From positions 1-32,738 of the forward strand of contig NZ_CALUXO010000050.1 of NCBI RefSeq assembly GCF_944324745.1: a stretch of DNA of 32,738 nucleotides, given 5' to 3'. Origin of the DNA: an uncultured Thomasclavelia sp. GTDB lineage: Bacteria > Bacillota_I > Bacilli_A > Erysipelotrichales > Coprobacillaceae. The notes beneath the pieces are model-generated. The model did no database searches. It was not told the origin of the DNA and saw nothing but the letters and a program-made list of their open reading frames with translations. The position numbers were made by a program, and so were the translations under genes. Positions within the stretch are counted from its first letter, which is position 1. Every line of letters begins with the position of its first letter. Positions 24,694-31,644 of the stretch are shown here, one piece after another.

Positions 24694-24721
24694 TTGACAA
24701 TTAGAGTGAAAATGCTAGAAT
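24694..24721 (+). promoter_or_regulatory. Promoter of the L,D-transpeptidase gene
   Basis: TTGACA (24694-24699) and TAGAAT (24716-24721) are 16 nt apart, with TG one base before the -10. Confidence 0.7.
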
Positions 24722-24757
24722 TTAGTAGAAAAAATACTTATTATAGGAGAACTTTTT

Positions 24758-26230
24758 ATGGATAGTGTTGCAAACAAAAATTCTAAGCAATCTAAAAGAA
24801 GTAAAAATAAAAGCAATAATAAAAAATTCCGTAAAGAATTTATTATTATTGGAGCTGTTTTACTAGTTGTGGTTGCAATATATTTGATTGGTAGTCTCTA
24901 TTTTAATCAAAAGTTTTTAAATAATACTTTCATTAACGGAGTTGACGTTAGTGCTATGACTATTGATGAGGCTAATAGCGAATTGGCTGATCTGGTTGAT
25001 GACTATACGTTAGAACTTAAATTTAATGATGGGAATACGGAATCGATTTTAGGTACGGAATGTGGCGTTGCTTACAATGAGGACAATAACGTCGCCAACA
25101 TTTTAAAGAAACAAAGTCCTTTTGCCTGGGTCAATGCTTTATTTGGAAAATCGAATAACACGGTTGAAAATCTGGCAAAAGTTGATGAAACAGTTCTAAG
25201 AGAGAAGTTAGGTTCTTTGGCACATCTTCAAGCTGATGCTCAAGTTGCTCCAGTCGATGCCCGGGTGGAATACGCTAATAATCAGTTTAATATCGTTGAT
25301 GAAGTATATGGTTCTACAATCAATGTTGATAAGTTAGTAAGTGAAATTGTTGCAGCGTTTAGTGAAGGCAATGCTACTTTAGATTTAACTGAAAAAGGAT
25401 GTTATGTGGAACCTGGTGTTAAAGCAGCTGATGCTTCAATTCAACAACTTTATGAAACGGCACAAAATTATGCTTCAGCTTCAATTACATATAATACTAA
25501 ATCTGGTGATGTTGTTTTAGATGGAAGTACTTTAATTACTTGGCTATCAATTGATGAAAATGGTAATTATTATCGTGATGACAATGTTTTTAAAGAAAAA
25601 GCAACAGAATTTGTCAGCAGTTTAGCTAAAAAAATCAATGATGTTGGTGGTAAACGAACATTTACTGGCGCTAATGGTCGAACAATTACAGTTAGTGGTG
25701 GTAGTTATGGAGTACGGTTACAAAACAGTAAAGAAGTTAGTGGTTTATTAGAGGATATCTATGCTAATAAAGTAACTACTAGAACACCGATAACTTCTGG
25801 TGGTGATCCAAGTGGTGTTAATGGTGGCTTAGGTGATACTTTTGTTGAAGTTGATTTATCTAGTCAGCATATGTGGTATCATAAAAATGGAACGATTTTA
25901 TTAGAGTCAGACATTGTTTCTGGAACTTACAATGATCCAAGTCGTCGGACTCCAGCAGGTGTTTATTCTTTATATAGTAAAGAAAGAAATCGAACATTAA
26001 GAGGAGCTAAAAAGGCTGATGGTACTTATGAATATGAAACACCAGTATCTTATTGGATGCCATTTAATGGTGGGATTGGTTTACACGATTCATCAAGCTG
26101 GCGTTCAAAATGGGGTGGCGATATTTATTTAAATAATGGATCTCATGGCTGTATAAATTTACCTACTGGTGTTGCAGGGCAATTATATCAAAATATCGAA
26201 GTTGGTTGTCCGGTTGTATGTTATTATTAA
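24758..26230 (+). CDS. L,D-transpeptidase with peptidoglycan-binding repeats (YkuD family)
   Basis: 490 residues. A basic Asn/Lys/Ser-rich cytoplasmic tail (1-27) and one membrane anchor (about 28-48) are followed by extracellular VanW-associated peptidoglycan-binding-type regions (about 70-340) and a C-terminal YkuD domain (about 365-490). The catalytic motif SHGCIN places the nucleophile at Cys465, with the conserved histidine in GLHD at His443. Such enzymes cross-link peptidoglycan stem peptides 3-3, or attach proteins, independently of beta-lactam-sensitive transpeptidases. AGGAG is 9 nt before the ATG. It is divergent from lrgAB, so two cell-wall-related units share one intergenic region, and it ends at a strong terminator. 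Confidence 0.93.
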   Translation: MDSVANKNSKQSKRSKNKSNNKKFRKEFIIIGAVLLVVVAIYLIGSLYFNQKFLNNTFINGVDVSAMTIDEANSELADLVDDYTLELKFNDGNTESILGTECGVAYNEDNNVANILKKQSPFAWVNALFGKSNNTVENLAKVDETVLREKLGSLAHLQADAQVAPVDARVEYANNQFNIVDEVYGSTINVDKLVSEIVAAFSEGNATLDLTEKGCYVEPGVKAADASIQQLYETAQNYASASITYNTKSGDVVLDGSTLITWLSIDENGNYYRDDNVFKEKATEFVSSLAKKINDVGGKRTFTGANGRTITVSGGSYGVRLQNSKEVSGLLEDIYANKVTTRTPITSGGDPSGVNGGLGDTFVEVDLSSQHMWYHKNGTILLESDIVSGTYNDPSRRTPAGVYSLYSKERNRTLRGAKKADGTYEYETPVSYWMPFNGGIGLHDSSSWRSKWGGDIYLNNGSHGCINLPTGVAGQLYQNIEVGCPVVCYY

Positions 26231-26257
26231 AAACAGTCAATTTTGACTGTTTTTATT
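26230..26257 (+). terminator. Terminator after the L,D-transpeptidase gene
   Basis: AAAACAGTCAA (26230-26240) pairs perfectly with TTGACTGTTTT (26243-26253), followed by a T-rich run. The ribosome-binding site of the next gene begins only a few bases later, so the next unit must have its transcription start elsewhere or rely on read-through. Confidence 0.83.
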
Positions 26258-26272
26258 TTTTGGGAGGAATTT

Positions 26273-27028
26273 ATGAAAATATTAGCAAGTGATTTTGATA
26301 ATACATTATATTTTTATGATGGACAGCGTGATTATTATCATCAAGCAGATATTCAGGCAATTAAAAAATTTCAACAGGCTGGTAATCTATTTGGTTTATG
26401 TACTGGAAGAAATTATAAAGGAGTTACTAATTATAATTATCATCATATTAGATATGATTTTTTTATTCTTTGCTCTGGGGCTAAAATTCTTGATCAAAAT
26501 GGTGAAGTTATCTTTCAAAAATTTATTCCGGCTAAATTAGTTAAAGAAATTATAAAAGATTATTCTAATGTCGATACTAGCGTAGTGGATAAGGGAGAAA
26601 TGTATTTTTTAAATCATCATGATCCAGTGAATAAAAATCATCGTTTAATTACTAGTCTTGATGAGGTGAGTGATAATTTAGAAGCTTTTTCATTGCATTT
26701 AGATAATGAAGAAATGGCTTATCAGGAATCTTTAAAAATTAAAGAAAAATATGGTGATGTAATTGCTGTATACCAAAATGAACGGCATTTAGATTTTGCA
26801 CCGCTTGGATGTTCAAAAGGGGCAGGAATTTTAAAGATTATCGAATATTTTAAAGTAGATAATCAAGATATGGCAGTCATTGGTGATTCATATAATGATT
26901 TACCAATGTTTGCTGTTGTTGATCAGGCGTTTACTTTTAATCGTTCGCCTGAAAAAGTTAAGCAGGCGGCTAAATATTTAGTCGATGGGATTGATGAATG
27001 TATTGAAAAATTATTGGAGCAAGAATAA
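26273..27028 (+). CDS. Cof-type HAD hydrolase
   Basis: 251 residues of HAD subfamily IIB. Motif I is ASDFDNTL (Asp7 and Asp9), motif II lies in CTGRNY, the cap domain spans the middle, and motif IV is IGDSYNDLPMF. Cof-type phosphatases act on sugar phosphates or nucleotide-related cofactors such as flavin or pyridoxal phosphate; the substrate here is unknown. An earlier in-frame start (26243) lies within the terminator hairpin and is rejected; the ATG at 26273 follows GGGAGGA. It overlaps the MutS-like gene by one base (TAATG), so the pair is coupled. Confidence 0.92.
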   Translation: MKILASDFDNTLYFYDGQRDYYHQADIQAIKKFQQAGNLFGLCTGRNYKGVTNYNYHHIRYDFFILCSGAKILDQNGEVIFQKFIPAKLVKEIIKDYSNVDTSVVDKGEMYFLNHHDPVNKNHRLITSLDEVSDNLEAFSLHLDNEEMAYQESLKIKEKYGDVIAVYQNERHLDFAPLGCSKGAGILKIIEYFKVDNQDMAVIGDSYNDLPMFAVVDQAFTFNRSPEKVKQAAKYLVDGIDECIEKLLEQE

Positions 27029-28803
27029 TGAAATATGATTATTTTAATGAACAGGTAACGATCATTCAAAACCAGATTAAGCAATTAGAAACGAAGTCTT
27101 TTAAAATTTCAATGTTGCGTCTAGTTTTTGGAATTGCCATTATTATATTTATATTAATTAGTTACTTTAGACAAGTGATGATCTTTTTCTATTTGTCTTT
27201 ATTATTACTTATAGGATTTATCATTTTAGTGGTTTATTATAATCGTTTGATGAAGTTACTTAATTATCATCAAGCTCGATTAGTGGTATTACAACGTTAT
27301 TTAGCTCGATTTAATCAAGACTGGAACCAGTTTGCAGAAACGGGAAAAGATTTGTTTTTGGTCAATGATGGAATAGTAAAAGATTTGGATTTAGCAGGAA
27401 ATAATTCTTTATTTCAATATCTTAATACTGCCTTGACAACTTTTGGAAAAAAACGCTTGGCTGCTAAACTGACACGTCGTGATTTAAATTATCAATTGTT
27501 GTTTGATGAACAAGCAGCAGTTAAGGAATTAAGTGATAAGTTGGATTTTGTTTTGGAAGTAGAAACAGTGGCTAATACCGTTTTAGAATATCAGCGAAGC
27601 GAACGGGCAATCAATGATTTTATTAGACTTACAACAGACTATCAAAATAAAAATCATCAAGTATGGTTAGGATATTTGTTTCCAATTATTGCTATTATCG
27701 CCTTGTTGAGTTTTTGTTTTAATTTAGAAACTAGATTTTCTTTATTAATATTTGGTGTTTTATTTTTAGGACAGTTAATTGGTTCACTTGTTAATTTAAT
27801 GCGACATCAAGCAATTTTTGATTGTGTGAGTAAGTTGTCTTCTTCTTTGTCATATTATTTACAAGTTTGTCATTTAGTAGTAGAAACTGATTTTAAAGCT
27901 AATCATCTTTTAAAAATCAAAAAAATGTTGTCAGAAGCTTACCAGCAGTTAAAACAATTAGAAATAATTAGTAATATGATCAAACAACGTAGTAATCTTT
28001 TGGCATTTTTATTACTTAATGGTTTATTGTCATGGGATTATCATTGTTGTTGTCGCTTAGATAATTGGCTACAGACAAATGTCAATATGTCTAAATGGCT
28101 AAATCAAATAGGTGAGCTGGAATCTTTAATAAGTTTACAGACTTTATATCAAGTTAAAGATGATGTTACTATGCCTACACTATTAGATGAATCGAAACCA
28201 ATATTAAGTTTTAGAGAATTAAAACATCCGTTATTATTAGAAAAAACAGCGGTAGCTAATAGTTTTACCATGGAATCTCAGGTAGCTATCATCACTGGTT
28301 CTAATATGTCTGGTAAAACGACTTTTTTAAGAACGGTAGGAATCAATCTGGTTTTATCTTATGCAGGTGGACCGGTCATAGCAAAGGATTTTAGTTGTTC
28401 TTTAATGGAAATCTTTACTTCGATGCGTATTGAAGATGATATTCAGGGAATTTCTACTTTTTATGGTGAATTACTTAGAATCAAGGAAATGGTTAAAGCT
28501 AACCAGAGTCAGCGAATAATAATTGCTTTAATTGATGAAATTTTTAAAGGGACTAATTCAGCTGATCGTATTATTGGCGCTTTAGAGACCGTCAAACGTT
28601 TATCATCAAGTAATATCTTCACTTTGATTACGACTCATGATTTTGAATTGTGTGATTTAGAAAATGAAGTGTCTTGTAAAAACTATCATTTTGAAGAATA
28701 TTACCAAGATAATCAGATTAAATTTGATTATCTAATTAAACCCGGACGGAGTCAAACGACCAATGCACAGTTTTTATTAAAAATGGTTGGGATTATTGAA
28801 TAG
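27028..28803 (+). CDS. Membrane-anchored MutS-like ATPase
   Basis: 591 residues. The C-terminal third is a MutS-type ATPase: Walker A GSNMSGKTT (424-432), the FTSMRIEDDIQGISTFYGEL region, Walker B ALIDEIFKGTNSADR (acidic pair at 503-504) and the switch segment TLITTHDFEL. The N-terminal half has none of the mismatch-recognition domains of MutS. Instead it carries two hydrophobic segments at about 30-70 and a second pair around 210-250, so the protein is probably membrane-bound with the ATPase in the cytoplasm. It is not mismatch-repair MutS or MutS2 (no Smr domain). Similar MutS-related membrane proteins occur in Bacillota, with unknown function. It is coupled to the Cof-type phosphatase. Confidence 0.88.
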   Translation: MKYDYFNEQVTIIQNQIKQLETKSFKISMLRLVFGIAIIIFILISYFRQVMIFFYLSLLLLIGFIILVVYYNRLMKLLNYHQARLVVLQRYLARFNQDWNQFAETGKDLFLVNDGIVKDLDLAGNNSLFQYLNTALTTFGKKRLAAKLTRRDLNYQLLFDEQAAVKELSDKLDFVLEVETVANTVLEYQRSERAINDFIRLTTDYQNKNHQVWLGYLFPIIAIIALLSFCFNLETRFSLLIFGVLFLGQLIGSLVNLMRHQAIFDCVSKLSSSLSYYLQVCHLVVETDFKANHLLKIKKMLSEAYQQLKQLEIISNMIKQRSNLLAFLLLNGLLSWDYHCCCRLDNWLQTNVNMSKWLNQIGELESLISLQTLYQVKDDVTMPTLLDESKPILSFRELKHPLLLEKTAVANSFTMESQVAIITGSNMSGKTTFLRTVGINLVLSYAGGPVIAKDFSCSLMEIFTSMRIEDDIQGISTFYGELLRIKEMVKANQSQRIIIALIDEIFKGTNSADRIIGALETVKRLSSSNIFTLITTHDFELCDLENEVSCKNYHFEEYYQDNQIKFDYLIKPGRSQTTNAQFLLKMVGIIE

Positions 28804-28814
28804 ATCTTTTATTA

Positions 28815-28842
28815 AAAAACGAGCTGCACAGAGCTCGTTTTT
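28815..28842. terminator. Bidirectional terminator after the MutS-like gene
   Basis: AAAAACGAGCT (28815-28825) and AGCTCGTTTTT (28832-28842) form a perfect 11-bp stem around a 6-nt loop. It also overlaps the stop codon of the small convergent gene. Confidence 0.87.
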
Positions 28843-29017
28843 AATAGCGAATAATAAAATAAATAACATAAATCCAACTTAATAGTCCATGAAAAATAGC
28901 CCAGCCAATTGATTGCCAGGTCGTATAGCTAATGACCATAGCTAAGGCACTACCAAAGGTAATACCAGATTTTATCGTTTTATGAACAACTGTCGTTTTC
29001 TTTTCGTTTTGTTTCAT
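28841..29017 (-). CDS. Small membrane protein, 58 residues
   Basis: On the minus strand an ATG at 29017 opens a 58-codon frame beginning MKQNEKKTTVVHK. A basic start is followed by two hydrophobic segments (about 17-31 and 36-56) joined by a short TTWQSIGWA turn, ending IIRY. It resembles small two-helix membrane proteins of unknown function found in related Bacillota, though I can name no family. Support: GGTGAG just before the ATG, an extended -10 promoter (29034-29042), a shared strong terminator at its stop codon, and no competing gene on the other strand. The function is unknown. Confidence 0.75.
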   Translation of the reverse strand: MKQNEKKTTVVHKTIKSGITFGSALAMVISYTTWQSIGWAIFHGLLSWIYVIYFIIRY

Positions 29018-29033
29018 TTATCTCACCAAAAGT

Positions 29034-29042
29034 ATTATAGCA
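29034..29042 (-). promoter_or_regulatory. Extended -10 promoter of the small membrane-protein gene
   Basis: The minus strand reads TGCTATAAT, giving a leader of about 10 nt before the ATG at 29017. Confidence 0.55.
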
Positions 29043-29283
29043 TAATTAGTAGCTAAGAGATGTTTTTTTGAATTAATATTGATTAATAGTTGATTTTTTT
29101 AGTTTTATGATTTAATTTATAAGCGATAGTAAGCTAAATTGTTTTAAAATGAGTCAATAGTATTTTAATTTAGTTAAAATAACTACAATATTTGTGGAAA
29201 ATATGCTATTATACTGAATTTGAATGGAGATAAAAAATTTGTAAATTAAAGGATATTAATAATAGTAGCAGTGGGAGGAGTTT

Positions 29284-30762
29284 ATGAAAATAGGATTTGA
29301 TAATAACAAGTATTTACAAATGCAATCAGCTCATATTAAAGAGCGAATTAATCAATTTGGTGACAAGTTGTATTTAGAGTTTGGTGGAAAGTTGTTTGAT
29401 GACTATCATGCCTCTAGAGTATTACCAGGGTTTGCCCCTGATAGTAAATTACAGATGTTATTGCAATTAAAAGATCAGGCAGAAGTAGTTATTGCAATTT
29501 CAGCTGGTGATATTGAACGAAATAAAGTTCGTGGTGATTTAGGAATCACCTATGACAACGATGTTTTACGTTTGATTGAAGTTTATCGCGATAAAGGATT
29601 ATATGTAGGTAGTGTCGTTATTACTCAATACGATGGTCAAAAGGCAGCGGATGTTTTTAAAGCTAGATTAGAAAATCGTAATATTAATGTTTATTTGCAT
29701 TATCTAATCGATGGCTATCCAACAAATACTAAAAGAATTATTAGTGAAGATGGATTTGGTAAAAATGATTACATTAAAACAACTAAGCCATTGGTAGTTG
29801 TAACCGCACCAGGGCCTGGTAGTGGAAAAATGGCGACATGTTTATCGCAATTATACCATGAACATATTCGGGGAATAAAAGCTGGATATGCTAAGTTTGA
29901 AACATTCCCGATTTGGAATTTATCTTTAAATCATCCAGTTAATTTAGCTTATGAAGCGGCAACAGCTGATTTAAATGATGTCAACATGATCGACCCTTAT
30001 CATTTAGAAGCTTATAATAAAGTAACCGTTAATTATAATCGGGATATTGAAATTTTTCCAGTTTTAAAAAATATGTTTGAAGAAATTTATGGAACTAGTC
30101 CTTATAATTCACCAACTGATATGGGCGTTAATATGGCCGGTTTTTGTATCAGTGATGATGAGGTTTGTCGTGAAGCTAGCCGTCAGGAAATCATTCGTCG
30201 TTTTTACAATACAATGAATCGCTATGTTAATGAAGAATGTACTATTGATGAAGTAAATAAACAAGAGTTGGTAATGAATCAGGCTAAAGTAGTTGTTGAA
30301 GATCGTAAATGTGTAGCAGCTGCTAATCAAAAAGCACAAGAAGCTGGTTGCTTTGCTGGAGCAATTGAACTTGAAGATGGAACGATCATCACTGGTAGAA
30401 CGACTGATTTTATGGGATCGTGTTCAGCTATTTTGATTAATGCTTTAAAACATTTAGCTAAAATCAATGATGATGAAATTTTAATTTCACCAACAGCGTT
30501 TGGTCCGATTCAAAATTTAAAAACTAAATACCTAGGTAGTGTCAATCCTCGTTTACATAGTGATGAAGTTTTAATTGCTTTATCATTAAGTGCTGTTGAA
30601 AATGAAAAGGCGCGTTTAGCTTTAGAACAACTACCAAAACTAAATGGCGCTCAAGCCCATATTACATCATCTATTGGACCGATGGATGCCAAAGTATTTA
30701 GTAATCTGGGAATTGAAATTACTTATAATGCTAAAAAGAAGTATGATGAAGAAAAAAATTAA
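29284..30762 (+). CDS. DUF1846 family protein
   Basis: 492 residues, the usual length for the DUF1846 (UPF0371) family of cytosolic proteins of unknown function. The N-terminus MKIGFDNNKYLQMQSAHIKERI, the TAPGPGSGKMATCLSQLYHE segment and the C-terminal HITSSIGPMDAKVF are family hallmarks as I know them. The GPGSGKMATC stretch looks like a phosphate-binding loop, and a nucleotide-related role is plausible but unproven. GGGAGGAG lies just before the ATG. A possible extended -10 (TGCTATTAT, 29204-29212) lies upstream. The gene is followed by a pair of alternative hairpins and the XRE regulator. Confidence 0.9.
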   Translation: MKIGFDNNKYLQMQSAHIKERINQFGDKLYLEFGGKLFDDYHASRVLPGFAPDSKLQMLLQLKDQAEVVIAISAGDIERNKVRGDLGITYDNDVLRLIEVYRDKGLYVGSVVITQYDGQKAADVFKARLENRNINVYLHYLIDGYPTNTKRIISEDGFGKNDYIKTTKPLVVVTAPGPGSGKMATCLSQLYHEHIRGIKAGYAKFETFPIWNLSLNHPVNLAYEAATADLNDVNMIDPYHLEAYNKVTVNYNRDIEIFPVLKNMFEEIYGTSPYNSPTDMGVNMAGFCISDDEVCREASRQEIIRRFYNTMNRYVNEECTIDEVNKQELVMNQAKVVVEDRKCVAAANQKAQEAGCFAGAIELEDGTIITGRTTDFMGSCSAILINALKHLAKINDDEILISPTAFGPIQNLKTKYLGSVNPRLHSDEVLIALSLSAVENEKARLALEQLPKLNGAQAHITSSIGPMDAKVFSNLGIEITYNAKKKYDEEKN

Positions 30763-30824
30763 GGCGCAACTGGTAGTTGCCTAAAATGAAAACCAAAGTT
30801 TATTGGGCAACCAGGTCTTTTTAG
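30763..30824 (+). other. Alternative hairpins downstream of the DUF1846 gene, one terminator-like
   Basis: Right after the stop codon, GCAACT (30766-30771) and AGTTGC (30775-30780) form a tight hairpin. The 3' arm of this hairpin is also complementary to a later segment: GTTGCC (30776-30781) pairs with GGCAAC (30806-30811) and CTG (30770-30772) with CAG (30812-30814), followed by TCTTTTTA. The two folds exclude each other, and only the second looks like a terminator. It could be a simple terminator with fortuitous pairing, or an attenuator ahead of the XRE gene. Confidence 0.5.
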
Positions 30825-30858
30825 TTAATAATATTGGTGACTTAGAAAGGAGCAGATA

Positions 30859-31608
30859 ATGAATATAGAAATTGCTAATCGATTAGTGAAGTTACGAAAA
30901 GAAAATAATCTTTCCCAAGAAGCTTTGGCTAATAAGTTAGGTATTAGTCGTCAGGCGGTTAGTAAATGGGAGCGAGCTGAAGCTTCTCCAGATACTGATA
31001 ATTTAATTATGCTGGCAAAGATTTATAACGTATCTTTAGATGAATTATTACAAACTAATCAAGAAGAATTTGAAAGTAGTAAAAACACTACTGAAACCGA
31101 TAACCCTCAAAAAGAAGAATCAGTTCATGTCAGTTTACGTCATGGAATTCATGTAATTGATAAAGATGGTAGCGAAGTTCATGTTGGATGGGATGGAATT
31201 TATGTTAATAATGCTAAAAACAATGATAAAGATAAACAGCATTATCATGAAAAGGACTGGACCCAGTATTATGCTAACTATAATCGTTTTCCAACAGCTT
31301 TAATAGTAATCGTTATTTATATTATTGCCTCAGCAATAACATCATTGTGGCATCCATTATGGATCATGTTATTAGTAATTCCGTTAATTGATGGAGCTTA
31401 TGGGGCTATCAAATATCGGGATCTAAATCGATTTCCATATCCAATTCTAACAGCATTATACTTTTTATATGAGGGCTTTTTTGAAAACATTTGGTCACCA
31501 ACCTGGATCATCTTTCTGACGATTCCTGTTTATTATGGAATAGTTAATTATTTTAAAGTAAAGAAAAAAAGACAACAAGAAAGTAAAGAAAAAAAGACAA
31601 CAAGATGA
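30859..31608 (+). CDS. XRE-family regulator fused to a membrane domain
   Basis: 249 residues. An N-terminal helix-turn-helix (about 1-60, containing LSQEALANKLGISRQAVSKW) is followed by an acidic linker, a short beta-rich segment (HGIHVIDKDGSEVHVGWDGIYVN, about 95-118), three or so membrane helices (about 150-235) and a very basic Lys-rich tail. The architecture suggests a membrane-tethered DNA-binding protein that may sense envelope or membrane state; such HTH-membrane fusions recur in Bacillota without a common known signal. GAAAGGAG precedes the ATG. The stop codon overlaps the following hairpin. Target genes are unknown; autoregulation is likely by analogy only. Confidence 0.87.
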   Translation: MNIEIANRLVKLRKENNLSQEALANKLGISRQAVSKWERAEASPDTDNLIMLAKIYNVSLDELLQTNQEEFESSKNTTETDNPQKEESVHVSLRHGIHVIDKDGSEVHVGWDGIYVNNAKNNDKDKQHYHEKDWTQYYANYNRFPTALIVIVIYIIASAITSLWHPLWIMLLVIPLIDGAYGAIKYRDLNRFPYPILTALYFLYEGFFENIWSPTWIIFLTIPVYYGIVNYFKVKKKRQQESKEKKTTR

Positions 31609-31630
31609 TGCTTAGCATCATCTTTAATTT
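31602..31630 (+). terminator. Terminator after the XRE gene
   Basis: AAGATGATGC (31602-31611) and GCATCATCTT (31615-31624) form a 10-bp stem with a TTA loop. The T-run after it is interrupted (TAATTTT), so some read-through into the methyltransferase gene is likely. Confidence 0.65.
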
Positions 31631-31644
31631 TAAAAGGTGAATAT

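Noticed and set aside
29132-29175. AT-rich inverted repeat AGCTAAATT/AATTTAGTT before the DUF1846 gene
   Set aside because: The stem is short and AT-only apart from one or two pairs, with no T-run or known motif; expected by chance here.
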